Shown here: positions 9,253 through 21,985 of the stretch, piece by piece
Position numbering within the stretch: the first letter of the stretch is position 1
Layout of the letters: each line of letters begins with the position of its first letter
Assembly (NCBI RefSeq): GCF_020360975.1
Contig: NW_025408668.1
Location: 5,394,001-5,458,000 of the forward strand
DNA: 64,000 nucleotides
Origin: Hirsutella rhossiliensis
Lineage: Eukaryota > Ascomycota > Sordariomycetes > Hypocreales > Ophiocordycipitaceae
Direction: 5' to 3'
Made by a program: the position numbers and the translations under genes
The notes under the pieces: model-generated
Databases searched by the model: none
Seen by the model: the letters and a program-made list of their open reading frames with translations, nothing else
What the model was told of the DNA's origin: nothing

Positions 9253-12200
9253 ATGGCGACCTCCCTCGCCAAGCAGTTGGCCCAGCTTGCCGCCGACTCC
9301 AAGGCAACCCTCAACACCAAGGCGCAGAAGGCTGCCCACTCCAAGTCTCTGATCTGGGAGGCCCGCGTTGCCGCTACTCAGAGCTACCAGACCTTGTACA
9401 CGACATGCTATCCGGGCTTCGAAGAGCTCTGTCAGCTAGACTCGCGCTTTGCGCGCTTTCAGTCCACCATCTTCGGCGAAGAGAGCCAGAATCAGGATCG
9501 CACCCAGCTCACGGCCGCCGAGAATGAGGAGCTGGACCGGCAGGTCGAAGCCTTTCTGCGCTTAGCCGGCAGCCGGCTAAGGCTCATGCCGGCAATCAAG
9601 GCCATTGAATGGTTAATTCGTCGCTTCCGGTATGTCAAGATGCTTGCAACCCGACGCGGCCGCCGCTGACCACTTGCGACCAGCATTCACGAGGAAAACA
9701 CCAAAATCCTGCTCACGACCTTCCTCCCGTACCATTCCCTTCCCGTCTTTGCGACCTTGCTTTCCATTCTTCCCTCCCGCATCCCTCACGAGTTCCGGTT
9801 CCTCGACCCCTACGTTCGCTCCCTTACACCGCCGCCGAGGTCTGTTCTCGTCCATCAAGCTGTTCACCACCCAGAGTTTCTGTATTCCGTGTCAGAGTAC
9901 ACGCTCGAGTCGTGCCGCAAGCAATGTCAGTACCCAGCTCTCGTCACATTTTGGGGTGGCCTAGCAACCGAGGCTTTGAGCGGAATACTCGACAGGACAA
10001 GGTCGGCACGAGCTGCCGTCCAGAGCGATCAAACCCAGTCCCTGCTTCACAGGGTGGGCCCCATATTTGCCGAGTCTTTGGTTATGAAAAAGATCCCGAG
10101 CCTTCAGATTGCCTCGTACATGGCCCTTTCTCTGTTCGTGTCCAAGGCGCACTTGGAGGACGTGGCCGTTACTGCTTTCATGGAGCAAACGGTTTACGGC
10201 TGGACCAGCGAGACCGTTAGGCCCGCGCTCGTTTGTCTAGCCATCATGGCCCAGTATCGCTCCGCTAAGCAGATGAGCAGCAAGGTCACCAAGGCCCTGA
10301 TGAAGGTCTCGGATATCGGCCCTCTCCTGGTCGAAATTGGCCAGGAGCGGAGCGTCGACAAACTGGCAAATGGCCTCTGTCTCGCTCTCATCGAACGGTT
10401 TACGAAAAAGGGCGACTCGCGCGGACTCCAAACGATAATGGCGATCCTGAGCAGCCGGGTGTTGAGAGACAAGCAAATCGCCGTTATTTTCAAGTCTCTT
10501 CTCCTGACAGCCCTGAAAATCGACGACAGTAGCGATGAGGACGGCGCGCTGCGGAGGGAACTCGGCTCAGCCTTGATTGACCTGTCTCACACGACTGGCC
10601 GATCGGGCGACATTGTCCAGTCGGTCATTCAGGAGGTCGAGTTTGACGTTGAAGAACTCGAGATGAAGCTTGATGTTTCCTTCCGAGCCAAGACGCTGCC
10701 CGCTTCGAGCAATGGTGCCGGTGACGTCGCCATGTCCGAGGGCGCTGACCACGTCCCTCTACCCCAAGACCTCGAAGCAGCTGTGGACAAACTATCGGCT
10801 CGCAAGGAATTATTACCGTCCTGCCTACTGCCACGAGCCAGCGCCATCTTTGACGAATTTAGTCACCTATTCTTTGCCATTGTGTCTGAGCAGGCCAAGA
10901 ATGCAGCCGCCCTCACCAAGTTCGACCACAGCGCCAAACTTCGTCGCCAAACCGCTTTCAAGGATTGCACATACTGCAGCTTTTACATTCGAGTCTGGAG
11001 TGGTCCTTATCCAGCACTCGCACGGACCGCAGCATTAAAAATGGTCAAGAACAGACTCAAGGACGGCGACAGCAGCAACTCAGATCTTCAGGCCCTGGTT
11101 CCATATTGCGTCGCGGCTCTGGGCGACCCGTCAAAGCGCGTTCGCCAAGCAGCGGCAGATTTGATCACAGTACTCACGGGCCTGTATTCTCCACCAGTGG
11201 CCCCGGGTTCGATGAAGGTCTGGGGTGCTGGGTCACTCTATGGAAAGGCCAAGGACAACGCAGCCCTCGGGGCGGACGTGGCGGCAAAGCTGCTCCATCT
11301 GCAGATTCTACCAACCGTGGAGGAATGTGTTATGGATCCGGATCATATCTCCTCGGTGCTCCAGCCCGCCATCGAGCAGGGCAAATACCAGGTTACCCCC
11401 CAGCCAACTCTCGAAAAAAAAGACCATATGGGCCGGACAGCCAGGCTTGCAGTCATGTCGTTTTTCGCCTACCATGCCAACGCTACGCCCTACGTCATTG
11501 TCAAGGATAGATTAGTCAAGACACTCAACAAAGTCCACGGCGCTGGCGGCATCACGCGAACCAAGGTGCTGCTGCCTGTTTTGCAATGGTGGACCGACTT
11601 GTCCCCCCCCGAAACCGAGGAGACGTGTCGCCTTGAGCAACTGGACAGGTCCGAGCTAGACTCGCGCTTTGTGGACGTGGTTGCGCGTGACGACGCAGCC
11701 GGACTGGAGTTTCTCTTCCAAATTCTCAAGGATCCCTCCAAGAGAGACAAGACAGGCTTGATGCGGGCCATCTTTGCTCGAATCAGGAAGATGTGGCCTT
11801 CCATGAAGGATGAAGTCAAGTTCATGGTTGCAGAGCATTTCTTGGAAATATCTCAAGAGCCGGTGGCGGCTGAGGACACATCAAACTCTGTCGTCCCTGG
11901 CGAGGCTGCCGACGTGCTGCGGGCTGTATCGCTCACGACGAATATCCTCTCGTTTTTCCTCGACTCCATTCAAACTGGAACCAAGATGATTACGGAGCCT
12001 CCGCCCAACAAGCGCAGGCGCACGAGCTCTTCGGAGGGCAATCGTGGCCTGACTACCCAAGTTACGCCGGAGCTGAGCCAGGCCTTGCGCAAGGTCACCT
12101 TTGTGCTGCAGCTGGTTGAGAACTCTGACCCCGTGACGCACCCTGAACTACTGGACGGCTTATTCACCGCACTGTCGGAGCTTCAGCACTTCAGGACAGT

Positions 12201-14786
12201 CGTCGGCTCGGAACTGGGCTATCTCCAGAACCTGATCTTGCGGAGCCTCCTGGCCATGATGCCGGCGTACAGATCGAACAAGGGTCTCAAGATTGACGGC
12301 TCTGGCGGTTACGGAGACTTGCTCGTCAACTGCATCCAAAAGTCATCCAGCCCGGTGGTCCAGAATGCCGCCCTACTCCTGGTTGCTGATCTGGCGACGA
12401 CGGCGCCGAATCTGGTGCTGCACAGCGTCATGCCCATTTTCACGTTCATGGGGACGTCTGTTCTCCGACAGAGCGACGACTACTCTGCGCATGTCATTTC
12501 GCAGACGATCAAAGAGGTCATTCCGCCGCTCATTGAATCCCTCAAGCGGAGCCAAAAGAACCCCGTGGCTGGAGCGTGCGATATCCTCGTTAGCTTTACA
12601 ACTGCGTACGAGCACATCCCGGCACATCGGAGACAGGGCCTCTTTGTGGCTTTGGTAAACACGCTGGGCCCGCGCGACTTTCTCTTCGCGCTCATCAGCA
12701 TGCTGGTCGATCGATATGATACCAGCAATGCCCTCCTTCACTTCATCACCGATCTTCTCACCAACTTCAACGTGGAGACGCAACTCGAGAGCTTTGTCAA
12801 GCTTGTGGATCTCGTGTCGGATCTTTTCAGGCCAAAGCCCGGAATTTCCCATGTACTGCTCGGCACCGGGGAGGATGGAGAGGGCAAGGATATCGAGAAG
12901 ATTGCCATACGTCAGCTTTCAGCTTTGCCCAGCTTCCTGTCCAACAAGGCACTCAAAGTGCAGATCGGCAAGCTCGCCGATCGTGACGACATGGAAGCCT
13001 CGGAGGTGCGAGTGCTGTACGCGGGGCTCCTTGAGAATATTCTGTTGCTGGCGGACACGGTCAAGGCGAACAAGACGCTCCACGAACGATGTGGCGCGGC
13101 GCTGTCAAACCTGCTGAATCTTCTCTCGATTGACAAGTTCATCAATGCCGTCGAGGACTTGCTGGACAGGCAGGACATGGGCCTTCGCCAAAAGGTCCTC
13201 CGTGCCCTGGAATCTCGTGTCGAGGCGGAGAACAACACCGATCCGGCTTCGAGGAAGGCGCTGCTTGCTTTCCTGCCGCAGCTCACTGCTGCCATTCGGG
13301 AGTCCAGCGACATTCGCTACAAGTACACTGCGGTCACCTGCGTGGACAAGATTGCAGAAAAGTACGGCAAGAAGGACGTGGAAGCGGTTGTTGCCGCGGC
13401 CGCAACCATCGCCGGGGAGCACTGTCTGGGACAAGGCGAGAGACGACTTCGCGTCATGGCTCTCCTGTGTCTCACGTCTCTCGTCGACGTGTTGCGGGAT
13501 GCCGTTGTGCCCGTCCTGCCGTTGGCCATCCCAAAGGTGATGGCTTACCTGGACGAGAGCTTGCAAGGGGAGTCCCCAGATGAAGAAGTTCACTCTGCTT
13601 GTTACGGGTTCATCAGCTCCTTGGCAGAGCACCTTCCGTACATGCTCTCGACATGCACGGACCAAGTGCTTGAGATATCGAACCGGTCGGCCGAGGCCGG
13701 ACTTGGCGACGAAGCCAGCGGGAGCCGGATTGCTTGTCTTTGTTTCCTCGGCAAGCGGCTGGAAGCAAAGGACGTGTTTGCCGGCCTGGAGAGGAATTGG
13801 GATAAGGCCATGTCTGCTGGATTCTCGGTAAGTGCCATGGGCCGCTGGAGCACGATCAGATTACTGACTAGTATGTATAGGCAGTTTCGGAATTTCTTGA
13901 TGTCCTGGGGGTAGCCATCGACAAGCACCCGAAGTCTGCCATGACCAAGAACGCGGCACTTCTGGGCAGTATATTCCTCAAAGCTTTTGACGTGCGTCGG
14001 CGAGTGCACGCGACAGGGCAAAAGGGCGAGCTCGTCCTCCGACAAGTAGCCAAGATTGAAGACGGGGTCAACGAAACGGCGCTGAAGATGATTTACAAGC
14101 TCAACGACGCGGCGTTCCGGCCCATTTTCGTTCAGATGATGGAATGGGCTTCCTCGGGACTCCCCAAGAAGGACCAGTCTGGCCGGGTTCTTCGGCAGCT
14201 CAGCGTGTTTGGCTTTTTGCAGTTCTTCTTTGGACAGCTCAAGTCGATTGTGACAAGCTACGCGACCTACGTCATCGACGACGCCGTGCAGGCTCTCCAG
14301 ACGGTCAATATCAAGGCGGTCGAGGAGCGAGAGCTATGGGCTCGGGTACTCAAGACGTTGGCGACGTGCTTTGAACACGATCAAGACGACTTTTGGCAGG
14401 CGCCGTCGCACTTTGGAGCGGTGGCGCCCGTGCTGATGGAGCAGTTTCTGCTTGCGAGGTCGGGCGAGGTGACGGAGGGCCTGGTGCCGACGGTGGTGGA
14501 GCTGGCGGCGGCGGCAGACTCGCAGGCACACCAGAAGGAGCTGAACGCAGGGTTGATGCAGCACCTCAAGTCGGAGCAGACGGGGGTGCGGTTGGCGGCG
14601 GTCAAGTGCGAGCAGGCGCTGACGGACCGACTGGGAGAAGAGTGGCTGTCGATGCTGCACGAGATGCTGCCTCGGATCAGCGAGCTGCAGGAGGACGACG
14701 ACGAGGTGGTGGAGCGCGAGACGCACCGATGGATTGTCAAGATTGAAGGCGTGCTCGGCGAGAGTCTGGACTCGATGCTGCAGTAG
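9253..14786 (+). CDS. UTP10: U3 snoRNA-associated protein 10 (UTP10), HEAT-repeat SSU processome subunit
   Basis: Exons 9253-9629, 9684-13827 and 13881-14786 join to 1808 aa, the usual length for UTP10/BP28 (about 1.8 k). The product starts MATSLAKQLAQLAADSKATL, typical of fungal UTP10, and is almost wholly alpha-helical HEAT-like repeats. A short basic linker NKRRRT (near 12005-12020) splits the array. The C-terminal 300 residues are the conserved BP28CT-type end. UTP10 belongs to the t-UTP/UtpA subcomplex, binds the 5' ETS of pre-rRNA and is needed for 18S processing and Pol I transcription in the nucleolus. Both introns are short (54 and 53 bp) with clean GTATGT/CAG and GTAAGT/TAG sites. 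Very sure. Confidence 0.95.
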
Positions 14787-15434
14787 AGGCGGTCGAGGAG
14801 TGGGAAAGAGGTTGGACAGGGACGTGGCGATGCATCTATTGACGGCGTCTTGATGTAAGTGTAGCGGGTCCATACCAGAGCACCAGGACTTGACGGCTCA
14901 AGACCATGAGCAATTATATTTCGTCGTCGATTTCTGGCCTTTTCCTTGCCGCCTTTATTCCCGCTTAGTCTGCTGCGCTCCGCTTGGGCGAAAACTGGAC
15001 CTCGCGGACGGGGCCATTGCAGAGTGCGAGGTGCCGAGTCTTTCCTGCGGCGTTGGACAAGCTTGCCCCTTGCTTTTGTCAGCTCTTTCTTTGATTCCTC
15101 TCTTCTGTGCAACCATTTTTGGTCCCGGAGAATTACCGCCATTGACTTTTCAGGCAGCGAAACGTCTTGTTCGTCCTCCCTTCTTTTCGTCTTTTCTGGC
15201 CCGCCAAGCGCGAGATGTGGCATTCCCATCGGCTAGAGTATTGACGATTGCCGACTAAAAGATGGACTGATGTCATGCCGAGGCGACGGCGACGCGATAA
15301 AGCACCGGGATCCGCCACCAAAAATATATTTAGTATTGTATTAATAATATAAATATAGCTCACCTCGGACATCCGGACGGCTTGCTGACGTCACCAACCT
15401 GATTCACACGAACCCGGCCGGACAGCAAGACAGC
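14787..15434. other. Intergenic, UTP10 3' flank and NADH dehydrogenase promoter
   Basis: About 650 bp between co-directional genes. The left half is a 3' flank; the right half holds a sharp AT-rich block described separately. No gene seen. Confidence 0.5.
15319..15360 (+). promoter_or_regulatory. AT-rich core-promoter block upstream of the alternative NADH dehydrogenase
   Basis: An island of TA-rich sequence with several TATA-like words (ATATATTTAG, AATATAAATA) 75-115 bp before the ATG at 15435, in otherwise GC-rich surroundings. Position and composition suggest the TATA region of the downstream gene. Confidence 0.4.
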
Positions 15435-17045
15435 ATGGCGGAAGCCGGGAGATGCTGTCGGTCAACGAGCAGACGGGCCGTACAGTGCTTGAGGAGAGCC
15501 GGCGGCGTGCAGACGGCGCGGCGATGGGCGAGCACTGCTTCGGCGGATCAAGGTACGGCGACGAGCTGGAGACATGGATGGACCCAATGCTAACCACCAA
15601 CCGTTGTCGCGACAGGCTCCGAAAAGGAGCGCGTCGTCATCCTGGGGTCCGGATGGGCCGGATACGCGCTGGCACGCAAACTGTCGCCGGCCAAGGCCAC
15701 GCGGATCCTCATCTCGCCGCGGTCGCACTTTGTCTTCACGCCGCTGCTGGCGTCGACGTCGGTCGGGACGCTCGAGTTCCGGGCGGCCATCGAGCCGGTG
15801 CGGCGGCTGGGGCTGGCCGAGTTCCACCAGGCGTGGGCGACGGACATCGACTTTGGCCGCAAGGTGATCCGCGTCGAGGCCAACACGCGCGGCGACGTGG
15901 GCGCCGTGACGGGGGCGCGCGAGGCGGCCAAGGGCCCCGAGTTCGACGTCGCCTACGACAAGCTGGTGCTGGCCGTGGGCTGCTACAGCCAGACGTTTGG
16001 CATCGAGGGCGTCGAGCAGCACGCGTGCTTCCTGCGCGACATTGGCGACGCGCGCATCATCCGGCTGCGCGTGCTCGAGGCCTTTGAGAAGGCGGCCCTG
16101 CCGACGACGGGCGACGGCGAGCGGCGGCGGCTGCTGCACTTTGCCGTCGTGGGCGGCGGGCCGACGGGCATCGAGTTCGCGGCCGAGCTGCACGACCTGG
16201 TGCACGAGGACCTGGCCAAGCTGTACCCGGCGCTGATGCCGCACGTCGCCATCAGCGTCTACGACATTGCCCCCAAGGTGCTGCCCATGTTCGACCGCAA
16301 CCTGGCCACGTACGCCACCGACATGTTTGCGCGCCAGGGCATCCGCGTCAAGACGGAGCATCACCTGGAGCGCATCCGCCGCGACGGCGACGCCCTCATG
16401 CTGCGCATCCGCGAGGAGCCCGATGAGCTGGGCGCCGGCCTCGTCGTCTGGAGCACGGGGCTGACGCAGAACCCGCTGACGGGCCGGTTGCTGGGCCGTC
16501 ATGTGCGGCTGGGCGGAGGCGGGCTGGGCGGCCGGATTGCCCGGGATGCGCGGACGGGGGGCATCGTGACGGACGGGCACATGCGGGTGCAGCTGACGGC
16601 GTCTGGCACCGATCACGACGATGCATCATCGTCATCATCATCATCGTCATCGACAGAAACGACGACGACGACAACGACAGCAACAACAGCAACAACAATA
16701 ACATTGCCAGACGTCTACGCCATCGGCGACTGCGCCGCAGTGCAGGGCCAGCGCCTCCCCGCAACCGCCCAGGTCGCCAGCCAGCAGGCGGCATACCTGG
16801 CGCGGCAGTTCAACCGCGGCGGCGGCGGCTCGGCCTTCCGGTTCCGCAACCTGGGCACCATGGCCTACCTGGGCAGCTGGCGCGCCATCCACCAGAGCAG
16901 CGCCGACGAGCTCAAGGGCTGGGCGGCGTGGATGCTGTGGCGCACCGCCTACCTGACGCGCAGCATGAGCGTGCGCAACAAGCTCCTGATCCCCGTCTAC
17001 TGGCTGGCGACGTGGATCTTTGGGCGCGACATTTCAAGGTTTTGA
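15435..17045 (+). CDS. NDI1: Mitochondrial alternative (type II) NADH:ubiquinone oxidoreductase, NDI1-like
   Basis: Exons 15435-15552 and 15616-17045 give 515 aa. Exon 1 encodes a classical presequence, Arg/Ser/Ala-rich and without acidic residues after residue 3, ending ARRWASTAS before the mature part. FAD-binding VILGSGWAGYALARKL (47-62) and NADH-binding VVGGGPTGIEFAAEL (217-231) are both complete. AIGD (408-411) is the second FAD contact, and a C-terminal amphipathic membrane anchor ends GRDISRF. No EF-hand is present. The enzyme oxidises matrix NADH and reduces ubiquinone without proton pumping. An unusual Asp/Ser/Thr-only insert (370-401) sits just before the AIGD motif. The symbol is by family resemblance; an external (NDE) orientation cannot be excluded. 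Confidence 0.9.
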
Positions 17046-17626
17046 CCGTTGCCCTTGCTCGAGCTGCTCTCTTTTCTCTCCACTCTTCTCCTCTCCTCTT
17101 CCCTCTTGGACAAAAGCTATAGACTTGTGTGTGGGCGTCTGTGTATCGTATGCCGGCTCTGGCACCGGCTGGGGATTGGTGGTGGTTTGAGCGCGTATTT
17201 CTGTATAGACCACATAGACTCTGTTTCAGTCTTCCATTTGGCAACTAGCTTTTGCAAAGACAACTCTGCGCAATGAGATGGCTTGTTTCTTCTACTCAAT
17301 TTTTTGTTGCCGAAACTTACAACCCGCCATAAGACGTCATCTCGTGTTTAACACTCCTCTTCCCCGCCCTTGGCTCGCGGATCCGAACTATGACCGAAGG
17401 TTTAAATCACTCGTCGTCTAAATGCAGTTGTTTCCTATTCCCCCGACCCAGGCATCTACGACATCCACGATATCCAACCAATCCCAAGTCAACGGCAACC
17501 ACAAGACGACGGCCTCAACCCCCAACGACACCATAACCTCTTCTCATAATCCCAAGTACAGATCACACAGGCACGCCCAAAGAGAGCGGGAAAAGAAAGA
17601 AACCGGCGTGAAGAGGGGGACATAAG
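17046..17626. other. Intergenic upstream of THI6
   Basis: About 580 bp. A CCAAT word occurs near 17477. I looked for a TPP riboswitch core (CTGAGA with a downstream ACCTGAT-type element) and saw none. No gene. Confidence 0.45.
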
Positions 17627-19560
17627 ATGGCAGACCCGCCACCCATGACCGTCGACTACAGCGTCTACCTCGTCACCGACTCGAGGCCCGCCATCCTCGC
17701 GCCCGGCCGCCGCCTCGCCCACGTCGTCGACGCGGCGCTGCGCGGGGGCGCCACGGCCGTGCAGCTGCGCGACAAGCTCGGCTCCGACGCCGACGTCGCC
17801 GCCCAAGCCCGCGAGCTGCTTGGCCTGACGCGCGCGAGGGGCGTGCCGCTGCTCATCAACGACCGCGTCGGCGTCGCGCTCGAGGTTGGCTGCGAGGGCG
17901 TCCATCTCGGCCAGGACGACATGGGTCGGTTATCTTTTTTTTGGGGGGGTTTTCTTTTTATTTCTTTTCTTGGCCCAGGACTGGCAGAGAGTATGATGAG
18001 GTGGTTGCTTTGCTGATGCAAAAAGTGGCTTAGATGTCGCCCAGGCGAGGAGGATGCTCGGGCCCGGCAAAATCATCGGCGTCTCGGCCCGCTCCCCCGC
18101 CGAGGCCGTGGCCGCCTGCGACGCCGGCGCCGACTATCTCGGCATCGGCACCGTCTTTTCCACCACCACGTCCGTCCCCCCCTCCCCCCTTCTTCCCCTA
18201 TAGTCGACGTCGTACAGTACTCACATCTCACCCCGCAAGCCGCAGAAAAACCGACACGGCCACCATCCTCGGCCCCGCCGGCGTCGGCGCCATCCTCGCC
18301 GCCCTCGCCGCCGCCGGCCACGCCTCGGTCCCGACCGTCGCCATCGGCGGCATCGACGCCGCCAACGCCCCCGCCGTGCTGGCCCATGCCAGCGCCCCGC
18401 GCAAGCCCCTCGACGGGCTCGCCGTCGTCAGCGCCATCGTCGCCGCCGCCGACCCGGCCGCCGCCGCCGCCCGCTTGCTGTCCGCCGTGCTGCGCGCCCG
18501 CGTGCCGCTTGTTGTCGAGAGGGTGGCGCGGGCGACGCCGGTTTCGCACAACATGACGAATCTGGTGAGTGGGTGCGGCATGTTTGTAGACGACTTGTTT
18601 TGTTTGTGCTGATGCTTCCTTGTCGAGGTCGTGCAAAACTTGGCTGCGAATGTTGCCCTTGCCGTGGGCGCCAGTCCCATCATGGCAAATTACGCCCTCG
18701 AGGCCCCGGACCTGGCCGGCCTCGGCGGCGCTCTCGTCATCAACATGGGCACCGTGACGCCCGAGGGCCTCGATAACTTTGTCAAGGCCCTCGCTGCCTA
18801 CAACGACGCCGGCCGACCCGTCGTCTTGGATCCCGTCGGGTACGTCTGCTGCCACTCCGGCTGGCGCCGCTCTTTTCCTCCCCCTGATGCCAGGCCATGC
18901 CTTACCTTGACTCGTTGCATCTTGCTGACTCTTCTTCAACCTTGCAGCGCCGGCGCCACAGCCGTCCGCCGCGACGCCGTCAAGAAGCTCCTCTCAGCCG
19001 GCACCTTTGCCGTCATCAAAGGCAATGCCTCGGAGATGCTCACCGTCCACAGCGTCATCACCGCCGACGACCAGGAGCATCAACGGCAACCCCCTCGAGA
19101 AGCCCAGCGCGGCGTCGACTCAACCGCAACCCTCACCATCACCCAGCGCGCCGCCCTCGCCCGCTCCATCGCCCGTGGCCGCGGCCGCCCCTGCGTGGCC
19201 GTCGTCACCGGCGTCTCAGACATCATCAGCGACGGCCGCCGCACCGCCCGCGTCGACAACGGCCACGAGCTGCTTGGCGCCATCACCGGCTCCGGGTGCT
19301 CCCTCGGCACCGTCCTCAGCGCTGCTGTGGCGGCCTACGAGGAAGACCCCTTTGTTGCCGCCGTGGCTGCCACCGTCATGTTTGGCGTCGCTGCAGAGAT
19401 GGCTGCCGCCAGGAGCGATGTTCGCGGGCCGGGGACCTTTGTTCCCGCCTTCATCGACGAGCTCCACGCCGTGAGGAGGGCCACAGCTGAACGGGATTGG
19501 AGGTGGCTGGCCTTGGCCAAGGTCGAGGCTATTCAGGATGACGATGCACCGGTACCCTGA
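17627..19560 (+). CDS. THI6: Bifunctional thiamine-phosphate synthase / hydroxyethylthiazole kinase
   Basis: Five exons (17627-17924, 18034-18169, 18246-18564, 18628-18839, 18948-19560) join to 525 aa, close to yeast Thi6 (540). Residues 1 to about 228 are the ThiE TIM barrel: QLRDK (46-50) and LINDR (76-80), then the GVSARS and DYLGIGTVF strands, which couple HMP-PP with HET-P to thiamine phosphate. Residues from about 240 form the ThiM/ThiK ribokinase-like domain (HNMTNLVVQN, DPVGAGAT, TGSGCSLG with catalytic-loop Cys439) that phosphorylates hydroxyethylthiazole. A cytosolic salvage/biosynthesis enzyme. Introns of 99, 76, 63 and 108 bp all lie in the first two thirds of the gene. It is tail-to-tail with a Zn2Cys6 factor. 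Confidence 0.93.
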
Positions 19561-19914
19561 TAACGCTCGTTGGTAGTTCTTCCATTGAGATCCTCGGTCA
19601 AAAGAATGGTGGGACGACGCTATTGCATCCAGGTAAGCCCAAACACGGCTTCTCCTTCCGTTCCGTGATTCACATGTCCCGTGTTCAGGAGACACGTCTT
19701 CGTCCATCGTATCCGTACACAATGTGCCAGAGCTCGTCATGCCTAGTTTTCCATGAGCAACGTAACAGCAAGAACGGAGAACCGCTCAACGCATTCATCG
19801 CAGAACCCTGTCCATGCGCGTCGTATTGTTACAACAATTCTCGGAGCATCTCTCCCCTGGCGCATCCGAGTCCCTCAAGCCTCGCACGCCCACTCTTCCA
19901 CTGCTTCTGCGCCT
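19561..19914. other. Convergent spacer THI6 / Zn2Cys6 factor
   Basis: 354 bp shared 3' flank. Nothing recognised. Confidence 0.45.
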
Positions 19915-21985
19915 TCAGCAAGGCATGCTCGCCGCATCATCGTTCATCAGGTCCTGCCACGTCGCGCTGTTCATCTCTCCCACGACAGCCTGCCCAATCT
20001 CCTGTGCCGACACGCCGCTCAGCTGCAGCGCCACGAGTTCCTGTGCCGTTCTCAGCAACCTCTGCAGGCGCTCCAGCGGGTCCTCCAGGCTCGACTCCTG
20101 ACTGCTGGGGCTTCCGCTCTTGCGTTTGGCGATGATTTCCGTCAGATCATCAATCTGCCGGCTCAGCATGTCGTCAAGCGCCAGCTCCTTGCTGACGTGT
20201 TCGAGGTTCCAGCCAGGCACCCCCAGCGTCAGCAGCTTGATGCCGGTGATGAAGGCAAAGGCCACATCCGACACCATGACGGTTACGAATCGCGGGGAGT
20301 CGAGCTCCGTCACGGCGAAGCGGACCTTGAAAAAGGCCTTGAGCGATCGGACGCACGCCCAGAGGAGCTGCAGCCGGTCCGTCAACTGTATATTGTACGA
20401 GTCGCAGTGCGGGTCGGATATGGCAACGTCAGTGAGGAGCACCTCGGCAATCGAGATGTGGCATTGCAATGTGGCTGGTCGGAGCCCGGTCAGCCGTACA
20501 ATTCTTTACTTTTGTCTGGGAGCACTCACGGCTTGCGGCGAGGTGAGTGGGTAAAGTGACCCTGAAAGTGTCGAGTTGATCCTGGAAAGACTCAATCACC
20601 ATAGGAAGGGGCAACGACATGGCCGCAGGCGTCGCGGGATCAAAGGCCATGGTGAGGGAGATGGTCTGCGCAAGCTGCTGAATCCGGATCAGCTTGATCA
20701 GGTACTCGTCGGACGGGTACTCGTTTGTGGTTTCAATGATCTTGCAGTAGCTGTCCAGCTGCGTCGTGTTCATCAAAACATCGTTTCTCTTATTCGTGGT
20801 AAAGATGCTATGGGGCACCAGACGTGTTAGCAGTAGGCGATGCATGGCTTCCTCAAGCGTTTTGCCTTGTTCAGAAGACCTTTCAGGGAAGCATTGATGA
20901 TGATGTGCCGAATGGAGAGGGACTGGGAAAATGCGCCGTCGTCGTGTTGTCTGTCGACCAACTTACAGCGTGTTCAGGTAGTACATGCCGGCGTACGCTC
21001 GCAGATGGTCCAAACGGCCGTACTTGGCATCTTCAACCGTGGATCCGTACGACATGGCGTTGAGATTGACGCACATTGACCTCGCCAGGAAGAGCAGATG
21101 CGATGTTTGCGAGCTCTTGAGGGCAAAATGAAACCTGCCAAAGGCCCAACGACATTAGCCACCGACATGGGCCGCCAACCGCCTCAGCAGCCCTCTCCCG
21201 TCTGCCGATGAGGATACGTACCAGGCGAGCAGCAGCTCCAACCCCTGCAATAGGTCGAGCGTCTTGATCCCGTCGGAAATGGCTGCCTTGGCCACGTCGG
21301 CAAGCATCTCCTCGCCCAACTTGGCTTGCCTGGCTCCGTCCCAGATGCAGCCGGCAACCATGACGCCCTTCCATACCAAGGGCCTCTCGGTGCGGAGTTC
21401 GGCAGCCGTGATGTGTTTGGGTACGACGACAAAGGGGAACAGGTGGGCGAAGGCGTCGTGAAACCGAGACAGGAAGGCTTCGGCCTCGCCGGGCAAAGGC
21501 CAGGCTGAGTCTGCTGATCGCGAGGCGCCGGGGCTCCACGACAACGTGTCGTTGCTGCTCTCCCATCCCGACGACCTGGGCGAGGGAAAGAGGTGCTCAA
21601 GGCTCAAGAGATCGCCCTTTTCGGGCGCCTTGACTGGCGGCTCGGGAGCCTGGTCTCGCGTTGGGGCGACAGCATGTTGGCCTTCAATGTGAGACGACAG
21701 CTCGTTGAGACGCTTCTCGAGCTCAGCGACCCTCGACCGCTTGGGGCGCTTCTTGACGCGTGGCGGGGCAGGGAGGCGGGAGAAGCAGTCCTTATTGAGT
21801 CGGTGGCATCTTATCGACAGCAAGGGAAGGGGGTGTGGCAGTCAGCCAACAGGTTGCATCTCACGTCGAAGACGGCCCGCAGCTTACCTTTCACACTTGT
21901 CTCCACCATCTGTTCGGGGAATGCATCTGGCCTTGGCTTTGGCACACGTGGTGCATGCCTTTGGTCCCTTTTGTATGGCTTGCAT
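19915..21985 (-). CDS. Zn2Cys6 fungal transcription factor
   Basis: Five exons on the minus strand (21985-21888, 21809-21222, 21134-20967, 20807-20530, 20474-19915) join in frame to 563 aa. The binuclear cluster is split by intron 1: Cys11-x2-Cys14-x6-Cys21-x9-Cys31 in exon 1 and Cys34-x6-Cys41 in exon 2, a complete Zn2Cys6 motif. A basic linker RVKKRPKRSR follows, then the heptad helix VAELEKRLNELSSHIEG for dimerisation. The middle has the helical fungal factor domain (for example LARSMCVNLNAMSYG and AYAGMYYLNT). It resembles the group containing yeast War1 and many uncharacterised ascomycete factors. Target unknown. The neighbouring THI6 is convergent, so co-regulation is not implied by layout. 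Confidence 0.88.

Noticed and set aside
17300..17626. TPP riboswitch before THI6
   Set aside because: Searched for the CTGAGA/TGAT-type core and P1 pairing by eye; none present.
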